DNA of 64,000 nt, from the NCBI RefSeq assembly GCF_027942865.1, contig NC_134507.1, positions 69,501 to 133,500 on the forward strand, read 5' to 3'. Origin of the DNA: Odontesthes bonariensis (taxonomy: Eukaryota > Chordata > Actinopteri > Atheriniformes > Atherinopsidae). Shown here in pieces: positions 47,701 through 60,663 of this stretch (within the stretch, counting starts at the first letter, position 1; every line of letters starts with the position of its first letter). A program made the position numbers and the translations under genes. The notes beneath the pieces were generated by a model that searched no databases, was not told the DNA's origin, and saw nothing but the letters and a program-made list of their open reading frames with translations.

Positions 47701-50700
47701 TGGTCCTCAGTGTGTTTGCCCAGACACATGAAAAGTTAGAGGGAACATTGCTGGGGAGGTTGTTTTGTTTAATGAGGACCGATAGATGATTTTATTAATC
47801 TTAGGGTAAGAGAGGCATCTGCAGCAGGTGTTAACAGGTCTACCTGTGGTGTGTTCAGGTGCACCTGTGGTGCGTTCAGGCGTACCTGTGCTCCACAGCA
47901 GACGTCGAGGCCTCCAGCTCCTCCATACTTTGCTGAAACAGCTCTTTGTTCTCGTTGATGAAATGTTTCTGCATCTCAGACATCTGAGCCATGATCTTCT
48001 CCCTGCGGAGCCGAGCCATCTCCGCCTTCCTCTTCCTCTCCGCCTTGTCTTTGTCTCTCACTGTCTGCACAAGGGCCACCCAATAATCAATCAACCAACC
48101 AACCAACCAACCAACCAACCAACCAATCCATCCATCCAATCCATCCTTATCTGGTCCTGGTCTGGGTGCCTCACCTCCTCCAGCATGCGTCCATGGTTGA
48201 TCGGGACGGTGGAGATGGAAGATGTTCGCTCTCTGATGGTCTTGATGTTTCCCACCATCTGCACAGACACACAAACATGGAACAGCTCAGAGAACCACAC
48301 AACTCTGAACTCTTGCTTCCTGAAAGCAAACTTTAACAGGTCTGCAGAGCTGAATGTGAGGACAGCCTCAGAGTGGTGCTACAGCCCTCTGATGATGTCA
48401 GAATGTCTGATGATCCAAACATTCTTACAACAAGAGTTTCTCCTGAAGCATAAACGGATGTTAAGTCACCTGCTCAGAGCTGCTTCCTCTGCAGGGGAAC
48501 TGTTGTAGTTCCCGGTGTGATATTTGTCAACTACATTTTCAGGATGGGTTAGATTTAGAATAAGCAACTTTAAAACACATTAGGTCTAGGTTTAGGATAA
48601 GCAACTTTAAAACACATTAGGTCTAGGTTTAGGATAAGCAACTTTAAAACACATTAGGTCTAGGTTTAGGATAAGCAACTTTAAAACACATTAGGGTTAC
48701 GATTATGTAGCATGCTCTCAGGAAAGACAGAGAACGGAGATGTTTACATAAAAACCTCCCCCCCTTCTCCAAATGTCTTCACCAAAAACATTTCACTGTT
48801 TACGATCCTTTTAACGGATTACCTAAAGAAGATAAGGACCCAGATGTGAATTCTGGCCAACTGGAGTTTCTTTGTGAGATTCTCTCCTCCACGCCAGCCA
48901 CGCATAATAAATTATGCAAACTGACACCTTCTGACAGAGAAACAGACCAGGCTTGCTTTTCTTTCCTGGCCTGTTACGAAAGGAATGTTCAACTCTCTAT
49001 TTTCTAGAAAGTAGAAGTTTCACCATAATCCTCACTTCTCCTGGAATAAAACTGTGAAAATCGGAACTGGATAAATCTGCAGGTCATTTTAAGACTTTCC
49101 ATATTCTTCTACGAGGGTTATTCGGAAAGTTATAATTATCTCATTTTTATAGAAATTCTCCGGTGGAGCGCCACCCAGAGGACACGGATGACGGACACTT
49201 TTCACTATGTCAGCCTAATGACCAGGGACAATTACAACTATGGATGTTTTAATGTTCTCAGTATGTGCAATGCATAACCCAATGGTGTTAATTCCACAGG
49301 TATTACTCAAAGAGCTGCAGATTATTCTAGTTAACACTAACCAAAAGTTTGTCATACCATTTTTATCATGATAATATGAAGTATTGTATGCTGATAACTG
49401 TTTCATGCTCATATTTGTGTTTATGCCTGATTTTATGCAACATTATTGTCTGTTAGGAACATTATATTGTATAAATCAGTGTAACGTAGGTAAATGCGTT
49501 TGAAAGAGAGAATTTTCCCTTTGTTCTGAGTTTTACAGTTCCACCCCCCTTTTTAGCTTTTTGGGTTGGGGGTCAGCTAAAACGCTGACTGGACGAAAGC
49601 TGACACGTGACCTCAAGCTTAAAGGCAGAGGCGCGCAGGAGATTCGCTCTCTTACTCTTATCTTCACCCTGCAACTCTCTTGTCTTCAAACTCTTCCTCA
49701 TCAAATCCGCAACTCTTAAGGTCCTCTCTCTGTTTTACTCGGTAACTATTAATTCCCATTTTTTTTAGACTTCCCTTTTTTTAAAAGTCTGGTCCGATAC
49801 ACGCGAGTGTTTGCCAACTCATACAGCCCCGGCCCAAGCAACCACGTGGTCTCCAACAACGATGCTCAGCAAAACAGTATCACGCGATCTTCCACAAAGG
49901 TGCTGAATTCTGAGATCTTTGAAGCAGTAGAACTCTGAATGCTGAACCCTTCCTCTGAAAGTGATGGTTGTGCAGAGATCCGTAGGAAATAACCGGCCGA
50001 AGTGATTAGCCATAGCAGCTCCGTGTGAAGGCCCAGACTTAGTATTAACGTTTTAACCCCAGGTCACTAGTCCTCCCTTTTAGTTAAGTTATCTCTCCCT
50101 TTCAACCGTGTTTCCTTATAACTATTGCAAAGTACCCATATTCTGTCTCTTATCAATTGTTTATACACCTATACCTGTGGAATGTTGAATAAATGTTTGT
50201 AAGTAATCCATTCAAGCGCGTCACGGACAGTTTATTAAGCCGGTTGTCACTTTAAACAGAATTTACGTTTCAGTGAGACTACCCATTTTATTATCTTAAC
50301 AGTTTTCCTCTCTGGAATTTAACTTAAACAAGTTAAACAATTACAGCGAGGTGGTGCCCTAAATTCGAGGTTTAAGGTTTATTGAGACTTTGAGAACATC
50401 TTATAAATCCTTATATTTAATACATATATAAACGCCCAATAACGCTACAATTAGCAACTTTAAAACACATTAGGGTTAGGATAAGTTACCTTAAAACACA
50501 TTAGGGTTAGGTTTAGGATAAGCAACTTTAAAACACATTAGGGTTAGGTTAAGCAACTTTAAAACACATTAGGGTTAGGTTTAGGATAAGTAACTTTAAA
50601 ACGCATTAGGTTTAGGATAAGTAACTTTAAAACACATTAGGGTTAGGTTTAGGATAAGTAACTTTAAAACGCATTAGGTTTAGGATAAGCAACTTTAAAA

Positions 50701-53700
50701 CATTAGGGTTAGGTTTAGGATAATTAACTTTAAAACGCATTAGGTTTAGGATAAGCAACTTTAAAACACATTAGGGTTAGGATAAGCAACTTTAAAACGC
50801 ATTAGGGTTAGGTTTAGGATAAGTTACCTTAAAACACATTAGGGTTAGGTTTAGGATAAGTAACTTTAAAACGCATTAGGTGTAGGATAAGCAACTTTAA
50901 AACACAGGGTTAGGTTTAGGATAATTAACTTTAAAACGCATTAGGGTTAGGATAAGCAACTTTAAAACACATTAGGGTTAGGATAAGCAACTTTAAAACG
51001 CATTAGGGTTAGGTTTAGGATAAGTTACCTTAAAACACATTAGGGTTAGGTTTAGGATAAGCAACTTTAAAACGCATTAGGTTTAGGATAAGCAACTTTA
51101 AAACACAGGGTTAGGTTTAGGATAATTAACTTTAAAACGCATTAGGGTTAGGATAAGCAACTTTAAAACACATTAGGGTTAGGTTTAGGATAAGTAACTT
51201 TAAAACACAGGGTTAGGTTTAGGATAATTAACTTTAAAACGCATTAGGGTTAGGATAAGCAACTTTAAAACGCATTAGGGTTAGGTTTAGGATAAGTTAC
51301 CTTAAAACACATTAGGGTTAGGTTTAGGATAAGCAACTTTAAAACGCATTAGGTTTAGGATAAGCAACTTTAAAACACAGGGTTAGGTTTAGGATAATTA
51401 ACTTTAAAACGCATTAGGGTTAGGATAAGCAACTTTAAAACACATTAGGGTTAGGTTTAGGATAAGTAACTTTAAAACACAGGGTTAGGTTTAGGATAAT
51501 TAACTTTAAAACGCATTAGGTTTAGGATAAGCAACTTTAAAACACATTAGGGTTAGGATAAGTAACCTGAAAACACATTAGGGTTAGGTTTAGGATAAGT
51601 AACTTTAAAACACATTAGGGTTAGGTTTAGGATAAGTAACTTTAAAACACATTAGGGTTAGGTTTAGGATAAGTAACTTTAAAACACATTAGGGTTAGGT
51701 TTAGGATAAGTAACCTTAAAACACATTAGGGTTAGGATAAGTAACCTGAAAACACATTAGGGTTAGGTTTAGGATAAGTAACTTTAAAACACATTAGGGT
51801 TAGGTTTAGGATAAGTAACTTTAAAACACATTAGGGTTAGGTTTAGGATAAGTAACCTTAAAACACATTAGGGTTAGGATAAGTATCTTTAAAACACATT
51901 AGTGTTAGGATAAGTATCTTTAAAACACATTAGTGTTAGGGTTAGGATAAGTAACCTTAAAAAGCATTAGTTATCGATGAGTTCACAGACCCACTGGGAT
52001 CTTTGGCACCCCCCCCTAAAGAGACCAAAGATTGGGAACCCCTGGCTGAGGGAACATAGTTTTCACTTCCAAACATTTATTGGAGCCGAGGAAAATATTT
52101 CTGAAGCGTGAGTCTGATCTGGACTAATGTCTCATCAGCGTTTACCTTGAGGATCCAGCTGATGGTGTCTTTGTGGACCTCCAGGTGAGGAGCATTCTGC
52201 AAATTCTCCAGCAGAGCCAGGACACTTCCTGAAGTACTGGGAGCTTCACCTGGTCCTGAACCACACAAACAGAGTGTGAAGACACTGAAACACAAAAGGC
52301 TCCTTCAGAGAGTTTGCTTTCTACATTCTGCATGAACACATGTGGGGGTGTACTGACGTGTGATTTTGCAGGTGTAGTTGAAGGTGACATCCTCATCCCC
52401 GCTGCTGTTCTCCAGCTGCTGTTGCTCCTCCAGCAGAGCCATGCCCACCAGGTGCAGCACCTGTGCAGAAAACACACAGGTAACACACAGCTAACACACA
52501 GCTAACACACAGTCCTTAGAGCGTCGGTCGAATCATTTATGTTAGTTATGGAAGGAAACCCGGCGGACGATAATCTAACAGAACGGTAATCTAAAGAACG
52601 ATAATCTAAAGAACGGTAATCTAACAGAACAGTTAGGGTTAGGGCGGACGATAATCTAAAGAACGGTAATCTAAAGAACGGTAATCAAAAGAACGATAAT
52701 CTAAAGAACGATAATCTAAAGAACGGTTCTGGGGACTCACGATAATCTAACAGAACGGTTAGGGTTAGGGCGGACGATAATCTAAAGAACGGTAATCTAA
52801 AGAACGGTTAGGGTTAGGGTTAAATTGTCTCACCCGCTGCAGCATGGACTCGGTCCAACCGCCCCCGCTGGGCTCCACGGCCCACTGCAGCACGGCGCCC
52901 TCCACGGCGAGCAGCACGTCGCACTGCAGGAGGTTCACCAGGCTGGCGAACAGGGGGCAGAGAGGTGGCGGGAGGGGAGGGGGAAGGGCTGCAACACAGA
53001 CACAGGTTACCACGGTGACCAGGTGAGTCCTTTCTGTTGGTACTCAGGACAGGTGTGCTTACCTGTGTCCTCCCCGTTCTGCCTCCTCAACTTCCTCTGA
53101 GCCTCCTCAGCCTGAACACCACAAATAACGTTACCATGACAACGCAGATCAGCACTTCACAGATCAATGCCCCCCCACCCCCCCCCCACCCCCATCTGGA
53201 CCGGCGCTCGTACCTTCGACTGGTCGGCCCGACTGTAGTGATGGAAGTACAGATTGAAGCGTTTGTTCCACTCGGGACGCAGCTCATAGAGACCGCGACC
53301 CGTCACACCTGGTTTCCTGTAAGGGACGAAAAAAGACAAATAAGGACGAATAAGGACACATAAGGACAAATAAGCACAGGAGGCGTTAGCCCCTGGAGGC
53401 GTTAGCCCCTGGAGGCGTCAGCCCCTGGAGGCGTCAGCCCCTGGAGGCGTTAGCCCCTGGAGGCGTTAGCCCCTGGAGGCCTTAGCTCCTGGAGGCCTTA
53501 GCTCCTGGAGGCCTTAGCTCCTGGAGGCCTTAGCTCCTGGAGGCCTTAGCTCCTGGAGGCGTAAGCCCCTGGAGGCGTTAGTCCCTGGAGGCGTTAGCTC
53601 CTGGAGGCGTTAGCTCCTGGAGGCGTTAGCTCCTGAAGGCGTTAGCTCCTGAAGGCGTTAGCTCCTGGAGGGGTCAGCTCCTGGAGGGGTCAGCTCCTGG

Positions 53701-56700
53701 AGGGGTCAGCTCCTGGAGGGGTCAGCTCCTGGAGGGGTCAGCTCCTGGAGGCGTTAGCTCCTGGAGGGTTAGCCCCTGGAGGCGTAAGCCCCTGGAGGCG
53801 TTAGCTCCTGGAGGCGTAAGCCCCTGGAGGCGTTAGCTCCTGGAGGCGTTAGCTCCTGGAGGGTTAGCTCCTGGAGGGTTAGCCCCTGGAGGCGTAAGCC
53901 CCTGGAGGCGTTAGCTCCTGGAGGCGTTAGCTCCTGGAGGGGTTAGCTCCTGGAGGGGTCAGCTCCTGGAGGGGTCAGCTCCTGGAGGGGTCAGCTCCTG
54001 GAGGTGTCAGCTCCTGGAGGTGTCAGCCCCTGGAGGTGTCGGCCCCTGGAGGTGTCGGCTCCTGGAGGTGTCGGCCCCTGGAAGAGTTGGCCCCTGGAAG
54101 AGTTGGCCCCTGGAAGAGTTGGCCCCTGGAAGAGTTGGCCCCTGGAAGAGTTGGCCCCTGGAGGCGTTGGCCCCTGGAGGCGTTGGCCCCTGGAGGCGTT
54201 GGCCCCTGGAGGCGTTGGCCTCTGGAGGGTTAGCCCCTGGAGGCACCAACCAGGGGGAGCTGGGAGTAGAGCCGCTGCTCCTCCACATAGAGAGGAGTCA
54301 GCTGAGGTGGTTCATCTGTTAGGATGCCACTTGGTCGCCTCTTTTTGGAGGTTTTTCAGGCACGTCCTCCTGGGAGGAGGCCCTGTGGCAGACCCAGAAC
54401 TCACTGGAGGGATTATACATCCCATCTGGCCTGGGAACGCCTCGGGATCCCCAGGAGGAGCTGGAGAGGGGGGCTAGGTTTAACTCCTGGACCTGTTGGC
54501 TCTGACCTCAGATAAGAGGGAGATGATTGGTGGGTGGGTGGATACTGTTGCTCATTTTAATGAACTCAAAATGATGGGGTGACTGCGGTGACTGCGGTGA
54601 GGTCAAAACAACTTCAAACTACCTTTAACAGTAAAAAAAAAAAAAAAGAAACCTTGATCAGAACCCAGCTGTTTCAGGTGGATTGTTGGTTTTTAAGGTG
54701 GACATGTTTTTGAGTTGGAAAGTTTGAAGAATACAGACTGACTTGAATGAGGCCACGCTGTCGATGACCCTCTCCAGACCGGTCTCCTTATTCCCCTGAA
54801 AAAGTAAGCAGACAGACAGGTAGAGGGATAGCTACAGACAGGTGAACACCGGGCCACAGACAGGTGGGCCTCTCACATTCTCAGGCAGGGCCTTCACCAG
54901 CTCGCTGTGAGCCATCGGTCTGATGGACAGCTGGTGGACGATTTCTCTTCTGACCTCATCATAGGGCTCCAGTTGGCCGACACCTGCCACATACCGCTCA
55001 CCTGGAACCCAGACAAAATGCAGCTAAATAAGCCTGAACTGGGCCTGTTTCTGGGCCTGAAACAGGTGAAGCTGCACAGATGGACTCACCAACAACCATA
55101 ATGATGAGGTGAAGCATCTCCTCAATCAGAGTGTTCTGCTGGACCAGGTCCTGCGGAGGACACAGAACAGCATCACTACGGACCTTTGTCGCCATCAATA
55201 AGCAACAGAAAACCAGCAGAACATCAGTCAGTCGAGTCCTTAGAGCCTCGGTCGAGTCATTAGGGTCCTTAGAGCCTCGGTCGAGTCATTAGGGTCCTTA
55301 GAGCGTCGGTCGAGTCATTAGGGTCCTTAGAGCGTCGGTCGAGTCATTAGGGTCCTTAAAGCGTCGGTCGAGTCATTAGGGTCCTTAAAGCGTCGGTCGA
55401 GACATTAGGGTCCTCTAGAGCGTCGGTCGAGACATTAGGGTCCTTAGAGCGTCGGTCGAGACATTAGGGTCCTTAAAGCGTCGGTCGAGACATTAGGGTC
55501 CTTAAAGCGTCGGTCGAGACATTAGGGTCCTCTAGAGCGTCGGTCGAGACATTAGGGTCCTTAGAGCGTCGGTCGAGACATTAGGGTCCTTAGAGCGTCG
55601 GTCGAGTCATTAGGGTCCTTAGAGCGTCGGTCGAGTCATTAGGGTCCTTAGAGCGTCGGTCGAATCATTAGGGTCCTTAGAGCGTCGGTCGAATCATTAG
55701 GGTCCTTAGAGCGTCGGTCGAGACATTAGGGTCCTTAGAGCGTCGGTCGAGACATTAGGGTCCTTAGAGCGTCGGTCGAGTCATTAGGGTCCTTAGAGCG
55801 TCGGTCGAATCATTAGGGTCCTTAGAGCGTCGGTCGAGTCATTAGGGTCCTTAGAGCCTCGGTCGAGTCATTAGGGACCTCTAGAGCATCGGTCGAGTCA
55901 TTAGGGTCCTTAGAGCGTCGGTCGAGTCATTAGGGTCCTTAGAGCGTCGGTCGAGTCATTAGGGTCCTTAGAGCGTCGGTCGAGACATTAGGGTCCTTAG
56001 AGCGTCGGTCGAGACATTAGGGTCCTTAGAGCGTCGGTCGAGACATTAGGGTCCTCTAGAGCGTCGGTCGAGACATTAGGGTCCTTAGAGCGTCGGTCGA
56101 GTCATTAGGGTCCTTAGAGCGTCGGTCGAGTCATTAGGGTCCTTAGAGCGTCGGTCGAATCATTAGGGTCCTTAGAGCGTCGGTCGAATCATTAGGGTCC
56201 TTAGAGCGTCGGTCGAATCATTAGGGTCCTTAGAGCGTCGGTCGAATCATTAGGGTCCTTAGAGCGTCGGTCGAGTCATTAGGGTCCTTAGAGCGTCGGT
56301 CGAGTCATTAGGGTCCTTAGAGCGTCGGTCGAGACATTAGGGTCCTTAGAGCGTCGGTCGAGTCATTAGGGTCCTTAGAGCGTCGGTCGAGACATTAGGG
56401 TCCTTAGAGCGTCGGTCGAGTCATTAGGGTCCTTAGAGCGTCGGTCGAGACATTAGGGTCCTTAGAGCGTCGGTCGAGTCATTAGGGTCCTTAGAGCGTC
56501 GGTCGAGTCATTAGGGTCCTTAGAGCGTCGGTCGAGTCATTAAGGTCCTTAGAGCGTCGGTCGAGACATTAGGGTCCTTAGAGCGTCGGTCGAGACATTA
56601 GGGTCCTTAGAGTGTCGGTCGAGTCATTAGGGTCCTTAGAGCGTCAGACGAGAGAGTCAGAACCTACCTTGTTGGCTTCTCTGTATCTCTTCCTGATGTC

Positions 56701-59700
56701 TGCTGAACTGAAAATATGAAACAGTTCAAAGCGACTCAGGACGATCATCAGGAAATGGTTTGGATCCATCATGGACGCCCCCGCCTGCATCAGAACAGAA
56801 ACAACCGTCAGTACCAGAACCAGCACACCCAGAGGGCTGAACCAGCGGCCCCAGAGGAGGCTGAACCAGCGCACCCAGAGGAGGCTGAACCAGCGCACCC
56901 AGAGGAGGCTGAACCAGCGCACCCAGAGGAGGCTGAACCAGCGGACCCAGAGGAGGATGAACCAGCGGAGGCTTTACCTGCAGCATGATGACGTCTTTGT
57001 CGAACATCTCCACTCTGCACTTCACGTTGTGGTAGTAATAAATCTGAAACAGGAAAGCAGTTTACTCAAAGCTGCATGTCCTCCTCTGATCAATACTACG
57101 CTGAGGTATGGATCACCAGGTACAGACTCACCTGGTTGATCAGAGAGAAGCCGTTCCTCCTCCACATCCCAGCATGCACCTGGGCACAGAGGACCAGGCA
57201 TCGGAGGGGGAGTTCAATCAGGAGGTGAGGGCTGAGTTCCCCCTGAGGACCAGTGGAAACAGAGATCAGTTATCTGAAACAGCTGCTGTCACCAAGGAGA
57301 GGGAAACCGATCCCCAGGGGAGGGACACCGATCCCCAGGGGAGGGACACCGATCCCCAGGGGAGGGACACCGATCCCCAGGGGAGGGACACCGATCCCAA
57401 GGGGAGGGACACCGATCCCAAGGAACACTGAAAAGGTGTTTTCATGATGTTCCATCTGTGATCTGTGATCTGCAAATGTATTACTCTGTTGAACGCATAT
57501 TGTTTTGAGAAGCAAAACACTTTATTTTTTTAAACCCCAGCCAACTAGCCGGACTACCTTCATCAACACCAGAACGAGGCTGGAACTCTGCTCACAGGAC
57601 ACAGCAGGGGGTAAGAAGATGTTCATAAATGATGTTGCTGATATGAGATGTTATACAGCTTCATGTCAAAAGAGGCGAACTGTCCCTTTAAATCAGCGCA
57701 CTGCTCAGAAAACAAAGTGTCTAAAGAACCCGAGTTACTGACCAGCGGGAGCTGCTCGGGGAAACGAGACGCCACATCCGTCCTGCTGAGGAGAACATGG
57801 AGGCCTGATGGGAGAGACAGAGTGAGTGGTGGCGCAGACCTGCGGCGGGCTGCGTGCTAGCGAGCTAACGGGGGTTTACCTGCCAGCAGCCGGCACACCG
57901 GCAGGTGTATGGACACTTTGTCCTGAGACACCTGGTACCTGAAGGTGTCCACAGAGTGCCCGGCCAGGCTCAGAGTGATGGGCTGCTCCCCGTCAGGGAG
58001 GCTGCTGTGGCAGTGGCTGAGGGCGCCTAGGCACGTCTTATAGGCCTCCATCAGGACATGCTCCTAGGTAAACAGGTAAACAGGTCAACAGTTAAACAGG
58101 TAAACAGGGAGGCTGCTGTGGCAGTGGCTGAGAGCGCCTAGGCACGTCTTATAGGCCTCCATCAGGACATGCTCCTAGGTAAACAGGTCAACAGTTAAAC
58201 AGGGAGGCTGCTGTGGCAGTGGCTGAGAGCGCCTAGGCACGTCTTATAGGCCTCCATCAGGACATGCTCCTAGGTAAACAGGTAAGCAGGTAACAGGTGA
58301 ACAGGTAAACAGGTAAAAACCCAGTTTTTATACGAATGTTTATGGATGCCTATGACTCCAAAAACCCAGGTTTTGTACGAATGTTTATGGATGCCTATGA
58401 CTCCAAAAACCCAAAAGGCCTCATTGGCAAACTTTATAAAAGCCTCACATTCATGAACAAAAGTTCCACAGACGACATTAGATAAATGATTTTCCCTTAG
58501 AGGGGGCGGGGCTCAGCCGTTGAGATAAGGGGAGGAGCTCCGAGATAAGGGGAGGAGCTCCAACATCCGGGGGGAGGAGCTCCATCATCCAGAGGGAGGA
58601 GGAGCTCCAACATCCAGGGGGAGGAGCTTCACCATCCAGAGGGAGGAGCTCCACCATGACTCCTGACCCGACCTCAGATAAGAGGGAGATGATGAATTGG
58701 TGGGTGGATGTGGTGCAGGTGTGTTCCAGGTGTGTTGGCTTACGTCGGTGGAGCACCACTCCTGGATCATGGAGATGATGTTGGTCAGCTTCATCTGCAG
58801 GGTGAACGCTGCCTCCCACTCAGGCTCCATCTCTATGTGCTGCCCCACTTGTCTCACCACGGGGTCCATCCCCTGGGACACAGAGACGGGGTGAGACACC
58901 GACCGGCTGCACCTTAGCAGGTGCACTGGGACTCGGGCTTACCTGCATACACTTGAGCAGCTCCAGAAAAGCGTTGAAGCCCTCCAGGAACTTGAGTCTG
59001 AGCTGGCGGCTCCATTCGGTGGGGGGGCTGATGAGGATGTACCTGCAGACACAGCAGCTGATTAAACCGGGAGGCCTGGCCGGCGGTCGAATGGCCACAG
59101 GTGCGGAACTGGTGCGGAACTGGTCCTCACTTCAGGTCCCCGATGAGGCTCTGGACCCGACCGAACTTGAAGGCCTGCTGGGCCGTGTAGCGGTCGAACT
59201 GGAAGCGCCCCTGCAGGTCTCGGTGGCGGAGGTGGTCCACGAAGGTCCTGATGATGGTGGTCATCAGGTCCTGCTCCACCATGAGGATCCGGGCCTGCAG
59301 CGCACACACAGGTGTGTTTCCATGACGACAGACAGACTTTGGCTTCCAGGAAGAAGTTCTACACAACAGCTCAGACAAAGAGAGGCTCTCTGATTGGACG
59401 AGAGGGCCTCCAGAAAGAGTCCAGGAAGATTCCAGGAAGAATCCAGGAAGGTTTCACTACAAACAGGAAGTTAGAGGAGCGAGTGCAGTGGGTTAGGGTT
59501 ACCCTATCCTAGGGTTAGGGTAGTCCTACCCTAGAAGGTCACAGAACCCTAGGGTTAGGGTTACCCTATCCTAGGGTTAGGGTAATCCTACCGGTGACCC
59601 TACCACAGAACCCTAGGGTAGGGTTACAGAACCGGTAACCCTAACCCTACTGCACTCGCTAGGATACTCTGAACTGATGATCAGGTATTGATTGAAGCTG

Positions 59701-60628
59701 TATTGATTAGGATACTCTGAACTGATGATCGGGTATTGGTTGAAGCCGTATTGATTAGGATACTCTGAACTGATGATCAGGTATTGATTGAAGCCGTACT
59801 GATTAGGATACTCTGAACTGATGATCAGGTATTGATTGAAGCTGTATTGATTAGGATACTCTGAACTGATGATCAGGTATTGATTGAAGCCGTATAGATT
59901 AGGATACTCTGAACTGATGATTGGGTATTGATTGAAGCCGTATTGATTAGGATACTCTGAACTGATGATCAGGTATTGATTGAAGCTGTATTGATTAGGA
60001 TACTCTGAACTGATGATCAGGTATTGATTGATGCTGTATTGATTAGGATACTCTGAACTGATGATCAGGTATTCAAATCAAATCAAATTTATTTGTATAG
60101 CACATTTCATATACAAACAGTTCAAAGTGCTTTACATAAAATAAAAGCATTGCAGCAGGGAGTGCAAGAAGCATTAAAAATACATAAAAGAATATAAAGA
60201 GAAACAAGTAAAATCATTTAAATTAATTTAAAATTAGGCAACAGTCTAGATAAGTTAAAAGATATTTCATGCATAGACACATGAGAAAAGAAATGTTTTT
60301 AACCTGGATTTAAAAATGTCTACATTTGGTGAAAGTTTAATCTCCACTGGCAGTTTGTTCCACTTATTTGCAGCATAACAGCTAAATGCTGCTTCTCCAT
60401 GTTTAGTTTGGACTCTGGACTGGACCAGCTGGCCTGAGTCCTTGGATCTAAGTGCTCTGCTGGGTTTATATTCTCTGAACATATCACATATGTATTTTGG
60501 GCCTAAACCATTCTGGGATTTGTAAACCATCAGCAGTAGGGCTGAACGATCTATCGTTTTCGACCGAAAATCGCGATCTCAGACAACACGATTTTGCGAT
60601 CGTCAAAGCTGCGGTTTTTTTTGGTGCA

Positions 60629-60663
<35 letters not shown>

